DNA from: Ornithinibacillus bavariensis
GTDB taxonomy: Bacteria > Bacillota > Bacilli > Bacillales > Amphibacillaceae
Direction of reading: 5' to 3'
NCBI RefSeq assembly: GCF_050433565.1
Contig: NZ_JBNPWZ010000001.1
Span: 372,001-436,000 of the forward strand
DNA length: 64,000 bases
In this document: positions 35,759 through 45,286 of the stretch, in pieces
Layout of the letters: every line of letters begins with the position of its first letter
How positions within the stretch are numbered: the first letter of the stretch is position 1
The notes under the pieces: generated by a model
The model's database searches: none
What the model saw: the letters and a program-made list of their open reading frames with translations, nothing else
What the model was told of the DNA's origin: nothing
Translations under genes and position numbers: made by a program

Positions 35759-36142
35759 ATGGCGATGCGATATTTCATTGAAAATAAATGTCGAGACACA
35801 TGCATAACCACCTTAGTACTTCTTTACATACTTAGTGGATTCGTTAATATTTGTACCGGGAAGACGGTAGAAGTAAATAGGGAAAAATCGTTCAAACGGG
35901 AACATCAGGGAGTGGTTGATCGAATAGAAGAAAAGTTTTACATCATTCTTCTCGAGAATGATAATAGAGAAATCGTAGTTCCAATAGATAAAGTAGAGGA
36001 AGAAATTAATCCAAGTACGTGGGTATCCATATATTTCGAGGATAACCGTGTAAGAGGAATATCTGTTGATGATAATAAAACACGAAAGGAAAGAAGGCGG
36101 TTAACAGTATTACGACAACAACTAAACGAAAAAAGAAAATAA
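35759..36142 (+). CDS. DUF3006-like protein with N-terminal hydrophobic segment
   Basis: The 127-residue product has a hydrophobic stretch (about 15-32; TTLVLLYILSGFVNI) followed by a DUF3006-like domain (about 46-100; HQGVVDRIEEKFYIILLEND). It looks like a membrane-tethered or exported version of the 33987 protein, and is transcribed away from the MBL lipoprotein gene. ATG at 35765 is an alternative start better spaced from AAGGAAG. Function unknown. Confidence 0.75.
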   Translation: MAMRYFIENKCRDTCITTLVLLYILSGFVNICTGKTVEVNREKSFKREHQGVVDRIEEKFYIILLENDNREIVVPIDKVEEEINPSTWVSIYFEDNRVRGISVDDNKTRKERRRLTVLRQQLNEKRK

Positions 36143-36144
36143 AA

Positions 36145-36177
36145 AAATATGCCTACTAAATTAAAAGGCATATTTTC
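36145..36177. terminator. Bidirectional terminator
   Basis: AAATATGCCT pairs with AGGCATATTT around an 11-base loop, flanked by A and T runs, between convergent genes. Confidence 0.8.
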
Positions 36178-36219
36178 CTATATACTGATTACCGTTACAA
36201 GCTTCGATGCTAATAATTC

Positions 36220-37086
36220 TTAGTGGATTGCAGATTTAAATTTTCCACCATGAGCTTCCTGGGCATCCACGATGGTGATGAATGCTTTCGGATCGGTTTC
36301 GTGTACAATTGACTTCAGTTTTGCAATTTCTAGACGGGTTAAGACAACAAAGATAACTTCCTTGTCATTTTCGATATACCCACCTTTTCCATACAATTTC
36401 GTAATCATACGTCCAAGACGATGCTGAATGGCCTCACCAACCTCTTCATGCTCATCCGAAACAATAATTGCTGCTTTTGTATCGCCTGTAAAGCCTTGTC
36501 CAACAATATCTATTGCTTTTGATGCAATAAAGTAGGTGATAATGGATAACATTGCTTGATCCCAGCCAAGTACAAAGCCTGCCCAACCAAAGATGAAAAG
36601 GTTAAAGAACATAATAAATTCTCCAACCGAGAAGGGGAACTTTTTAGATAGAAGAATTCCTAAGATGTCTGTTCCATCTAGGGCGCCGGCATTACGAATA
36701 ACAATACCTACTCCGGTTCCTAAAATAATTCCTCCAAATACAGTAGATAATAACGGTTCATCCGTAACCGGTGGGATAGCGTGAAGTGCTGGTTCAATAA
36801 GTGCAAGTGCAATAATACTAAATAGAGAAGAGAATACGAAGTTTTTTCCAATATGTCGATAACCAGCAAATAAAAATGGAATATTGAAAAGTAAGATTAA
36901 AATACCAAAATTAAGGCCAGTTAGATGGTTGGTTATTAGCGAAATACCGATGACACCACCGTCAATAATTGAATTCGGTACTAAAAATAATTCCAGTGAG
37001 ATGGCAGCAAGTAAAGCCCCAATTAACATCATAAAGTACCGAGCAATCAGCCTGGGAAAATTTTCCTTTCTATGCTGTTTCCCCAT
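36220..37086 (-). CDS. YitT-family membrane protein
   Basis: The 288-residue protein has five or six TM helices (DUF161; VPNSIIDGGVIGISLI and GGIILGTGVGIVIRNAGALDGTDIL are typical) and a cytoplasmic C-terminal DUF2179 domain (about 210-285). It belongs to the YitT/YqfU/YpjC group common in Bacillales; the substrate or role is not established. AAGAGGGTG precedes the ATG. Monocistronic. Confidence 0.9.
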   Translation of the reverse strand: MGKQHRKENFPRLIARYFMMLIGALLAAISLELFLVPNSIIDGGVIGISLITNHLTGLNFGILILLFNIPFLFAGYRHIGKNFVFSSLFSIIALALIEPALHAIPPVTDEPLLSTVFGGIILGTGVGIVIRNAGALDGTDILGILLSKKFPFSVGEFIMFFNLFIFGWAGFVLGWDQAMLSIITYFIASKAIDIVGQGFTGDTKAAIIVSDEHEEVGEAIQHRLGRMITKLYGKGGYIENDKEVIFVVLTRLEIAKLKSIVHETDPKAFITIVDAQEAHGGKFKSAIH

Positions 37087-37478
37087 ATATACACCCTCTT
37101 TATAAAAATATGAAATAAATGGTACTTTTAAAGTATACTAAAAAATGTCATTTTATGTTGTGCTAAACTCTCCATAATCATACTTTTTCTGTTGATTATG
37201 TAGAACTTTTCGTAGTTAGGGTTGGGGGGATAGATTCAATAATTGCTCATTTTATCGACAAATTTCTAGTTACATCCTTATAGTTATTTTTGAATTTTTA
37301 TCTCCTTTGATTAATAGGCTCCCTCCATTATTGATGCAATAGGGAAATGTAAATGATTCCAAGCGTAGTTTAAAGAACTTGTGCTATCTACAATTTGATT
37401 GAAGTGGCTTCGGTTCCTTCCAAGTATTTTGAAAGGAACGAATTGCCCGATACTAAATTATTATAAAATCTAATAGAT
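37087..37478. other. Intergenic, nothing clear
   Basis: No gene seen on either strand. A near match to a Spo0A box, TTTATCGACAAATT, lies at about 37251-37264, about 165 bases before the YitT-family gene; a single near match is weak evidence. Confidence 0.3.
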
Positions 37479-37514
37479 AATCTGCCATCAGCCTTATAGG
37501 GGTGATGGCAGATT
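37479..37514 (-). terminator. Probable terminator of the lipase-like gene
   Basis: AATCTGCCATCA pairs perfectly with TGATGGCAGATT around a 12-base loop, ten bases past the stop of the minus-strand gene; AT-rich sequence follows. Confidence 0.7.
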
Positions 37515-37523
37515 TAATGTCTA

Positions 37524-39125
37524 TTATTCTACGTAAACCGAATCAATGAGGGTTCGTTTAAAGGGGATTCCATTTTTAGTGATTCCGTCTATTTCAATGG
37601 TAATATTATATACTTCATCTCGGTTTGGAAAGGTTATTGATTGCGAAAGTGAATTGTTCTTTCCCGAAGTAGTGACTGATTGAGAAATAGTAGGATCGCT
37701 TGATTGGGTAATTTTGTAGGTAGCCTGTAGAGAACCTTCTCGCACGGCTTTCGGATTTCCGTCTATTTGATAAAGGAGGGAGGATTTATTTAGGGTGAAC
37801 TTTTTACTTTGAACGAGTTTAGGTTGTAACTCATCATATGTTGCAACGAATAGGTAAGCATCCTCTTGTTCTGCTGTTACGTATAAGTTCCACTTCCCGT
37901 CTTGTGGAACCTTTAAAGTAATTTTGGTCTGAATAGCACCCTTGAATACTCCTTCTTCCACTTTGTTTACTTGGAATTTTGGAGCAACTTCATCTCCTGT
38001 AGGGGAAACAAGTTTTAACTTCATCCGTTCTGTAGAGGTCATCATATTTAGGTTAAGCTCCTGGACACCGTCTTCTACTACAAATGATATAGCAGCCTGT
38101 TTGTTAGCTGTTAAAGGTCCCCCGTCAACCCATTGATTAAAGGATGGGGAAACTTTGCTGTGAATCGGTTCTTGGAAGGAAGAATGAAAATAATCGTTAT
38201 CAGATAAATAGTTTTGAAAGATAGGGAAGGTTGTACCTGTACGCACAGATGTATGGTTCCAATTATCTATAGCTAGTACTTGCCCATGTGGTAACTGACT
38301 ACTCACAGTAGTCACAACCCCATCATTTGGACCATATTGGGATAAGTAAATGCCTCCAAACCATGTGGAAGAAAACACACTCCCCCAGCTTGTTCCGCCT
38401 AGCGTGTAATAATTATTGTAGTAAGCTTTCGGTTGAATATCAGTTTGGTTACGGTAATCGGCCATATATCCCATTTGCATTGAGAAGGTTCCATCCCCTG
38501 TTGCCCCTAATAAGCGAGCCAACCATCCTGCAGAGGAACTATAAGCTAGGTCTGCTAACTGGGAGCCATGATGTGGACTCGACAATGTAATAACATTATC
38601 CACATATTGCCATGCCCCATAATAGGTAAGGGCTGTTTGTGTATCTACACCACCTTTACTATAAGCGACGACAGTAATCGGTCTTCCTCCAAAGTGATTC
38701 GATATTTCCTTAATTTTATCTGCTAGAAGCTGTCCATTTTCCCACATATCAGCACTTGCTCCTCCAGCATCATAAAGCTGAACAAAGGTAGTTTGATAAC
38801 CAGCATTATATGCTGTTTGATACATATCGTTATCTTCCCAAAAAATCTGTGCGACATTATTTAGTCCAGGAACAAATAGAAGAATAGGGGAATTTGTAAT
38901 CAAATTTGGTGGTGTTTCCCCTATATACCATTCACCAGGAACCTCATTATTTCCATTATTCGCCTTACCAGATACCATGAAGTTCGGTTCAGCTTGTTTA
39001 ACTGGAGTAGGATCAGCAAGTTCTGTAGTTAATATGTTTTTTTCTAAAGCGGATATAGAGCCTGGTATAGTAAAGAAAATGCTAAAAAAAACGAACAAAG
39101 CACAAATAGAAAAACGTCTGGTCAT
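37524..39125 (-). CDS. Secreted lipase/esterase-like alpha/beta hydrolase
   Basis: The 533-residue exported protein has a signal peptide (probable cleavage near ISA), an alpha/beta-hydrolase domain with nucleophile S156 in VAYSKGGVD, acid D268 in YGPNDGVV and H291 in NWNHTSVR, and a C-terminal beta-rich region (about 320-533) that resembles Ig-like or carbohydrate-binding folds. Relatives are triacylglycerol lipases. ATG at 39125 is preferred because AGGAGG precedes it by seven bases; the ATG at 39140 includes that site. Monocistronic. Confidence 0.87.
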   Translation of the reverse strand: MTRRFSICALFVFFSIFFTIPGSISALEKNILTTELADPTPVKQAEPNFMVSGKANNGNNEVPGEWYIGETPPNLITNSPILLFVPGLNNVAQIFWEDNDMYQTAYNAGYQTTFVQLYDAGGASADMWENGQLLADKIKEISNHFGGRPITVVAYSKGGVDTQTALTYYGAWQYVDNVITLSSPHHGSQLADLAYSSSAGWLARLLGATGDGTFSMQMGYMADYRNQTDIQPKAYYNNYYTLGGTSWGSVFSSTWFGGIYLSQYGPNDGVVTTVSSQLPHGQVLAIDNWNHTSVRTGTTFPIFQNYLSDNDYFHSSFQEPIHSKVSPSFNQWVDGGPLTANKQAAISFVVEDGVQELNLNMMTSTERMKLKLVSPTGDEVAPKFQVNKVEEGVFKGAIQTKITLKVPQDGKWNLYVTAEQEDAYLFVATYDELQPKLVQSKKFTLNKSSLLYQIDGNPKAVREGSLQATYKITQSSDPTISQSVTTSGKNNSLSQSITFPNRDEVYNITIEIDGITKNGIPFKRTLIDSVYVE

Positions 39126-39210
39126 TATATTCCTCCTCATGAAATAGTCCTTCCATTTTATTCAATTGAAAGGGCTTTCATGAGGGGTTAAGGTTGGGAA
39201 AGTAGAAAAG

Positions 39211-40161
39211 TTAGTCAAACCAGCCTTTTTTCTTAAACCAAATAATCATGAAAATAGTGATTATAGCCATTACAGCAAGAATAATAAAGTAGCCATATTG
39301 CCATTTAAGCTCTGGCATATGGATAAAGTTCATTCCATATATACCAGCGATAAAGGTTAATGGTGCAAATATTGAAGTAATCACGGTTAAAATTTGTATT
39401 ACTTTATTTTGTTGGTAGGAGTTTAAGGAGATAAAATTATCCCGAATATCATTTGTTATTTCACGATTGGACTCTATCATTTCCGAAAGTTTTAATAAAT
39501 GGTCATAGATGTCACGAAAGTATTCCTTTCGTTCCTCAATTCCAACGAGATGATGTGAATTTAATATACGATAAAGTAAATCCCGGATAGGGTGAATCGC
39601 ATGACGTAGTTTTAATAATTGATGACGGAGCTCAAATAAATAATCGAGAAGAATGTCCATCGATAAATCGTGTGGATTTTGCTCAACCTCGTTAATTTTA
39701 TCCTCTAGCTCATAAATTATTGGAAAAAAGTTATCGACTATCTTGTCAAATAGTTCATAAAAAATACGGTATTCATCCCATTCACTTAGATCCTCTATTA
39801 ATAAGAAGTTATTCCATACTTGATTAACCTCATTAAGATCTGACAGATGAAAGGTAACGATATAATTTGGACCGATAAAGAAGTTAAGCTCATATTGATC
39901 AAAATCCGTTGGACCGAGTGTATGGGTGACGATTAATGAATAATCATCATAATAATCTAGCTTCGCTCGTTGTTGGCCAAAAATGCAGTCCTCAATCGCT
40001 AATTGGTGGAAATGTAGCACAGAATCAAGCTTCTTGATTTCGTCTTCTGTTGGATTATTAAAATCAATCCACCACCATTTGAACCTATCAAAGTCAACAC
40101 TCTCAATCGTTAAATCTGTTATTCGTTCATTTTTATTTGAGATAGCAATTACTTGAATCAA
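39211..40161 (-). CDS. CorA-family divalent cation transporter
   Basis: The 316-residue protein has a long cytoplasmic helical domain and two C-terminal TM helices. The first ends with the signature YGMNF, the ion-filter motif of CorA Mg2+ channels, and the second is followed by a basic end KKKGWFD. Substrate is probably Mg2+ (or Co2+/Ni2+). The start is TTG with GAAGGGG upstream. Monocistronic. Confidence 0.92.
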   Translation of the reverse strand: MIQVIAISNKNERITDLTIESVDFDRFKWWWIDFNNPTEDEIKKLDSVLHFHQLAIEDCIFGQQRAKLDYYDDYSLIVTHTLGPTDFDQYELNFFIGPNYIVTFHLSDLNEVNQVWNNFLLIEDLSEWDEYRIFYELFDKIVDNFFPIIYELEDKINEVEQNPHDLSMDILLDYLFELRHQLLKLRHAIHPIRDLLYRILNSHHLVGIEERKEYFRDIYDHLLKLSEMIESNREITNDIRDNFISLNSYQQNKVIQILTVITSIFAPLTFIAGIYGMNFIHMPELKWQYGYFIILAVMAIITIFMIIWFKKKGWFD

Positions 40162-40380
40162 TGGATTTTCCCCTTCAAACTAAAGTTACTTCATCCTCTA
40201 AGTTTGTGCATTTAGCAGTCTAATTATGTATAAATGCTATTGGCTTTAATTTTTACATTACTGAGCGGTTCTATTATTCAATTGTCATTAGGAAGTTCAT
40301 GGGTGAATGTAAAACACCATATTTAGAAACCATGTACAGGCAAATAGGTGAATTATCATCCTGAGACTTAGAAAAAAGAC

Positions 40381-40412
40381 AAAAAGGAATTTCGTAAATG
40401 AAATTCCTTTTT
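40381..40412 (-). terminator. Terminator of the two-component operon
   Basis: AAAAAGGAATTTC pairs perfectly with GAAATTCCTTTTT around 6 bases, nine bases past the histidine kinase stop; the arms give a T-run in the minus direction. Confidence 0.85.
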
Positions 40413-40420
40413 GCATATTG

Positions 40421-42157
40421 TCATTCAATTGGTAATGATACAGAAATGGTCGTGCCTTCATTTTCTTCTGATTCCACCTGAAAATCTCCTTTATGGAGCT
40501 TTGCAATCTGTAAAGCAATGCTCATGCCAAGTCCGGTTCCTTCCACTCTTTCATCTGTATTGGTGCCACGATAGAAACGATCAAATAAATGCTGTTTCGT
40601 GCTCTCATCCATACCAACACCATTATCACTAATAGTTATCATTATTTGGTCACTCTCCGTAACATCCACAACATGTATATCAATCGTCGTATTTTTTGGA
40701 TTATGTTTGATTGCATTATAAATGAGATTATCCATCATTCTCTCGAAAAGTCTTTTATTCATAGACAAATAGACTTCATAATTCAATAAGTGGACATTAA
40801 TTGCATAGTCCTCAATGGTTCGATCGTTAAAGTATTTTTCCGTGATCGCCTTCAGGAATGCGTTTAGTTCTACAGATTCAAACAAGAAATGGTTGTTATC
40901 ATTTTTTAAATGAAAACTTAGAGTAAAATCTTCAATTAGCCTAACCATATATTCACTTTTATCATTAATCGTTTTACCGATTTCAGTTAGTTCTTCCTTC
41001 GTCCAATCGTATCCTTCATTTTCTAATAGTTTTCCGTACCCTTGCATTGTGGTTAGCGGAGTACGTAAATCATGAGATATTCCTACCATCCATTCTTCTC
41101 TCGATTTTTCTAACAGTTCCCTTTCCTTTTTCGAGCTATTTAATTTTTCGGCCATAGTATAAAAAGCTTGAAAAACTTCTTTATATAATCGATAGCGAAA
41201 TTTAACTTTTCCATTACGTTTAAAAATTTGTTTCTTTTCACGAGATGTAAGTACTTCTTCATATTGCTCATCTCCAAGCCTACTCAGGAAATTAGTGAAG
41301 ATAAACAAAGGGTTCCCATATCGAAAACCATTCCAAATGGATACTAGGATCGTGATGAAAAGAACAATAAATGCAGTAACTGCAAAGGCAATTAAAACAT
41401 TACGAGCTTCGTTAAACTCAATTTCCTTATTATTCTCATTTGGTGTGTAAAGTACCCATAATACTCCAGAATCTGGATCTTGATAGGTAGTTTCTTTAGT
41501 AGAAAAAGTATCTGGATATTCATCCCTTACAAAAACGTCTATCGGCTTTCCACTATCAATATCTTCGCCGATTGTTAGCTGTAATGTGTCACTTGAATCA
41601 TAAATTTCTAGTTTTCCTTCGTTTTTTTCTAGTATAGCCTGTACGTAGGGGACATCCTTATCTGAAATATATCCCGCTCTACCATAGTTCTGTACAATTT
41701 GATGTAATAATTGATTCGCTCTATCCTCGTAGCCTAAAATAAATAGGTAATTATCTTTATATGTAGTTTCCAAATAAAAAACTAGTGAATATCCATAAAG
41801 CTCCTTCGACTCTTTTAAAGTGATTAAATCATTATGGCTATAAAATTTTGGAATATTGCTTGGCACATTTCCTGAATCAATGACATGTCCATCCTCATTA
41901 ATTATTTGCACCCATACATTATCTTTGGAAAGGTTTTTGTCCCAGCCGTCAGTCATTTCTAATTCGGTGAAAGAATTCCCTGTATCCATGGAAATGGCTT
42001 CAATCATTGCTTGATAGTAATTATGTTGCGAATAATTTTGTGTAAAAAACAATACTGCAAATATTAAGGTGAATAAGATAACAAGCAGCATTGAAGCAGC
42101 AATTAGAATAAATTGCAGTAAAAAATTTAAAAATAAACGCCATCTTAACTTTTTCAT
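40421..42157 (-). CDS. Membrane sensor histidine kinase
   Basis: The 578-residue kinase has TM1 (about 11-39), an extracellular region of about 210 residues, TM2 (about 253-275), a long linker, HisKA with H362 in GISHDLRTPL, and HATPase with NLIYNAIKHN, DNGVGMDE and GTGLGMSIA. The large ectodomain implies an extracellular signal. Its start overlaps the regulator's stop by four bases. The response regulator probably also controls the divergent DUF418-ABC operon. Confidence 0.92.
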   Translation of the reverse strand: MKKLRWRLFLNFLLQFILIAASMLLVILFTLIFAVLFFTQNYSQHNYYQAMIEAISMDTGNSFTELEMTDGWDKNLSKDNVWVQIINEDGHVIDSGNVPSNIPKFYSHNDLITLKESKELYGYSLVFYLETTYKDNYLFILGYEDRANQLLHQIVQNYGRAGYISDKDVPYVQAILEKNEGKLEIYDSSDTLQLTIGEDIDSGKPIDVFVRDEYPDTFSTKETTYQDPDSGVLWVLYTPNENNKEIEFNEARNVLIAFAVTAFIVLFITILVSIWNGFRYGNPLFIFTNFLSRLGDEQYEEVLTSREKKQIFKRNGKVKFRYRLYKEVFQAFYTMAEKLNSSKKERELLEKSREEWMVGISHDLRTPLTTMQGYGKLLENEGYDWTKEELTEIGKTINDKSEYMVRLIEDFTLSFHLKNDNNHFLFESVELNAFLKAITEKYFNDRTIEDYAINVHLLNYEVYLSMNKRLFERMMDNLIYNAIKHNPKNTTIDIHVVDVTESDQIMITISDNGVGMDESTKQHLFDRFYRGTNTDERVEGTGLGMSIALQIAKLHKGDFQVESEENEGTTISVSLPIE

Positions 42158-42864
42158 GATATATTTCCTTTTACTAGTTTATAGCCAAGTCCACGAACTG
42201 TAACAAGATACTCAGGATTACTAGGGTCTTTCTCAATTTTTTCTCGAATTCTTCTAATATGTACAGAAACGGTATTATCATCTACATAGCTATCAAATCC
42301 CCATACTGCTTCCAGGAGGGTAGATTTGGATAATACAATATTTGGATGTTTACAGAAATAAAGTAATAGTAAATAGACCTGTGAAGGACAACTGACCACC
42401 TTTCCCGCTACGATCAATTCTCCAGCTGCTTCATCTAATACAAATCTTCCATATTCATATCGCTTCTGTGGAATAGAGGTATTTTGAATCTGACTTTCAG
42501 CCCTTCTGATATACGCTTTAATTCTAGCAGCAATCTCTAAAGGGTTAAATGGTTTGGTAACATAATCATCGCCCCCTGTTGCAAAGCCAGTCAGAACATC
42601 TAAGTCAGAGACCCTAGCAGTCAAAAACAGGATATAAGCGTTCGAAAGCTGTTTTATTTGTGGACAAAATTCAAACCCATTTCCATCAGGAAGCATGACA
42701 TCAAGAATAATAATATCAACGGTATTTCCCTCTAAGAACTTCAATGCATCCTTTCCCGTGTGGGCTTTGTATACATAATGAAACCCCTCTTTATGCAACA
42801 TTGTTTCTAGCATCGTTACGATTGATTTTTCGTCATCAACAATCAGTATAGATATATCTTTCAA
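42154..42864 (-). CDS. OmpR-family response regulator
   Basis: Receiver domain with acidic pair in LIVDDE, phospho-acceptor aspartate in IILDVMLPDG and KPFNPLEI, then an OmpR/PhoB winged helix (about 135-235; DNTVSVHIRRIREKIE). The start is taken as TTG at 42864, since the probable -10 (TATGAT, 42882-42887) leaves almost no leader for GTG at 42873; GTG remains possible. Cognate kinase follows. The regulator's binding site probably lies in its own promoter. Confidence 0.92.
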   Translation of the reverse strand: MKDISILIVDDEKSIVTMLETMLHKEGFHYVYKAHTGKDALKFLEGNTVDIIILDVMLPDGNGFEFCPQIKQLSNAYILFLTARVSDLDVLTGFATGGDDYVTKPFNPLEIAARIKAYIRRAESQIQNTSIPQKRYEYGRFVLDEAAGELIVAGKVVSCPSQVYLLLLYFCKHPNIVLSKSTLLEAVWGFDSYVDDNTVSVHIRRIREKIEKDPSNPEYLVTVRGLGYKLVKGNIS

Positions 42865-42881
42865 CTTCCTCACCCCAATTT

Positions 42882-42918
42882 ATCATACCATTTGAAGTTT
42901 ACGAGAAGTTGAACAAAA
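42882..42918 (-). promoter_or_regulatory. Response-regulator box and -10 before the two-component operon
   Basis: Reading the minus strand: TTTTGTTCAA, then direct repeats CAACTTC and AAACTTC with an 11-base period, then TATGAT 23 bases after TTGTTC. No good -35 exists, as expected for an activated promoter. The same layout occurs at 43027-43063 in the opposite direction. Confidence 0.6.
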
Positions 42919-43026
42919 AATTATTACAGTAAGTAAGAATTCCATTAAGAATATGCCAACAACCCATAGAAAAGCAAAGGATCTCTCAATGGCACAGAAT
43001 TATTAATAATTTATCTATTGGTAAAC

Positions 43027-43063
43027 TTTTGTTCAATTTGTAGAAAACTGGAATTGCTACGAT
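43027..43063 (+). promoter_or_regulatory. Response-regulator box and -10 before the DUF418-ABC operon
   Basis: TTTTGTTCAA is followed by direct repeats CAATTTG and AAACTGG with an 11-base period and by TACGAT exactly 23 bases after TTGTTC. It mirrors the box before the divergent two-component operon. Confidence 0.6.
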
Positions 43064-43094
43064 AACTTTAGAGATGAAGAAGGAGTAAAGAGAG

Positions 43095-44288
43095 ATGAGA
43101 AGATTACAAATTATTGATGGGTTAAGAGGTCTTAGTTTAATAGGTATATTGATTGCAAACATGCTTATCTTTCAATATGGGATGTTTGGCAAGGATAGTA
43201 TAACTAGCTTTCAGCTAACAGCATTTGATATGCCTGCATATGTGTGGGTAAAGATATTTGTAGAATCTAGCTTTATGCCTATTTTTTTGTTTTTATTTGG
43301 TTATTCTATTATTCTACTGAAAAATAAACTTGAATATCACAATAAAAGAACGATATGGCATCTAGTCCGTCGGTTCTTTCTATTATTGGTTATTGGATTA
43401 CTGCATAGTACGTTTATTTGGGAGGGAGATATTTTATTTGCTTATGGGATGCTAGGTTTTGTGACTTTGTTCTTCTTAAATCGAAAGAAAAGGACACTTT
43501 TCATTTGGGCGATTGTTTTATTTACCCTAACATCTATCTTAGGACTAGGAGAATTTGAAAAATCAGCTAAGGAAATAACAAGTGCTGAAGCATATGTTCA
43601 GAAGGAAACGACAATTTATTCATCTGGAGGATATTGGGAAACCGTTGATTTTCGCTTGAATGCAGATCTTCCTTTAGGTATTCCAGATTATGCTTACTTA
43701 TTTATTCTATTGTTGGCACCGATGATGTATTGTCCAATGCTTTTATTCGGGATGTATGCCGCTAAAAGTGGCTGGTTTACAGATCCTAGTCAGGAAAGAA
43801 AAGGGTATATCCGTTTTGCAGTAATCTTTTTAGTGACTGGGCTTATCTTAAAATCAATCAAATTCGTTTTCCTAGATTTTGCATTAGGTGAGAGTCTATA
43901 TATGATTGGGGCACCACTTCTTGCAATTGGATATATCTTTCTATTCAGTATTCTATATACCGAAAAAAGGTGGAGCTTTTTATTGTTTTTTGAACAAGTT
44001 GGGCGCCTATCGATGACCAATTATTTACTTCAAAGCATCATTTGTACCTCTATTTTTTATGGATATGGTATAGGTCTATTTGGCAAGATCGGTGTATTTT
44101 ATGGAATTATATTAGCTATCGGGATATATAGCCTCCAATTTATAGCTAGTTATTATTATTTAAGACTTTGGAAAATGGGGCCATTTGAAAAGCTGTTGAG
44201 GGTTTTCACCTATTTAACATGGAAAGGAAGGGTAAAGACCACTCTAAAGAAAAAGCAACATACGGGACAGAAAGCTGTGGGTAGTTAA
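43095..44288 (+). CDS. DUF418 (YeiB-like) membrane protein
   Basis: The 397-residue polytopic protein opens with RRLQIIDGLRGLSLIGIL, typical of YeiB/DUF418 proteins, and has about ten TM helices with the DUF418 domain in the last third (GRLSMTNYLLQSII). Related to acyltransferase-3-like membrane proteins; function not established. AAGGAG precedes the ATG. It is the first gene of the unit that holds the ABC exporter and is transcribed away from the two-component system. Confidence 0.85.
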   Translation: MRRLQIIDGLRGLSLIGILIANMLIFQYGMFGKDSITSFQLTAFDMPAYVWVKIFVESSFMPIFLFLFGYSIILLKNKLEYHNKRTIWHLVRRFFLLLVIGLLHSTFIWEGDILFAYGMLGFVTLFFLNRKKRTLFIWAIVLFTLTSILGLGEFEKSAKEITSAEAYVQKETTIYSSGGYWETVDFRLNADLPLGIPDYAYLFILLLAPMMYCPMLLFGMYAAKSGWFTDPSQERKGYIRFAVIFLVTGLILKSIKFVFLDFALGESLYMIGAPLLAIGYIFLFSILYTEKRWSFLLFFEQVGRLSMTNYLLQSIICTSIFYGYGIGLFGKIGVFYGIILAIGIYSLQFIASYYYLRLWKMGPFEKLLRVFTYLTWKGRVKTTLKKKQHTGQKAVGS

Positions 44289-44359
44289 AAAAGTATGGAG
44301 GGAGGATGGTAGTCCTCTCACAGTCTAACTTTAATAATCGATTTAAGGAGCGATATCTA

Positions 44360-45286
44360 TTGGATAATACAGCAATGAAACTAATAAATCTGAAGAAATC
44401 AATAGGAAAGAAACAAATCATTAAAGGATTAGAATTTGAAATTAAATCTGGTGAAGTTTTTGGCTTTCTTGGACCAAACGGGGCAGGGAAAACAACAACA
44501 ATCCGTATGATGGTAGGTCTAATGAGAATTACAGAAGGGGATGTGGTTATACAAGGTAAAAGTATAAAACATCATTATAAAGAGGCAATACGTGAGGTTG
44601 GTGCTATTGTAGAGAATCCGGAAATGTATCCGTTTATGACAGGCTTACAAAATTTAAACCACTTTGCTAGGATGATTCCTGGTATTAGTAAGGAGAGAGT
44701 TCAAGAGGTTATTTCCTTAGTAGGCCTGGAAAAAGCGATTAAGCAAAAGGTGAACAAGTACTCTTTAGGAATGCGTCAACGATTAGGAATTGCTCAAGCA
44801 TTGTTACATAAGCCTTCTGTTCTTATTTTAGATGAACCGACTAATGGGCTTGATCCAGCAGGAATAAGAGAAATTCGTCAATATATTCGCAGGCTAGCGA
44901 CAGAGGAAAATGTGGCTGTGATTATCTCTAGTCATCTGTTATCCGAAATAGAATTGATGTGTGATCGGATTGCAGTTATAAAGAATGGGGAGCTAGTCGC
45001 CATTCAATCGGTGAGTCCTATAGCAGATGACATAGAAGAACTGGTTTGTCGGGTCCAATTAGAAGCAAAACCAGCTAACAAAGCTATTAGCATTATGAAA
45101 GAAGAATTTGGAATGGATGGGGACTTCGATCGTGGATTGATTCATTTTCATTGTCAACGGGAACTCATACCAAACGTCATTCAAAGCTTTGTGAAAAACG
45201 ATATCTCCATATATCAGGTAGAGGTATCAAAGGCAACCTTAGAAGATAAATTTTTTGATTTGATAGGAGAGAACACAATTGGTTAA
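44360..45286 (+). CDS. ABC transporter ATP-binding protein (BcrA-type)
   Basis: The 308-residue ATPase has Walker A GPNGAGKTT, signature YSLGMRQRLGIAQALL, Walker B LILDEPTNGLDPAG and the switch histidine in ISSHLL, with a C-terminal extension typical of drug/peptide exporters. TTG at 44360 with AAGGAG nine bases upstream is preferred to an upstream GTG at 44306 that lacks a ribosome site. It overlaps the permease gene by eight bases, so it is coupled. Substrate may be an antimicrobial peptide, judging from the adjacent sensor kinase; this is inference. Confidence 0.9.
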   Translation: MDNTAMKLINLKKSIGKKQIIKGLEFEIKSGEVFGFLGPNGAGKTTTIRMMVGLMRITEGDVVIQGKSIKHHYKEAIREVGAIVENPEMYPFMTGLQNLNHFARMIPGISKERVQEVISLVGLEKAIKQKVNKYSLGMRQRLGIAQALLHKPSVLILDEPTNGLDPAGIREIRQYIRRLATEENVAVIISSHLLSEIELMCDRIAVIKNGELVAIQSVSPIADDIEELVCRVQLEAKPANKAISIMKEEFGMDGDFDRGLIHFHCQRELIPNVIQSFVKNDISIYQVEVSKATLEDKFFDLIGENTIG

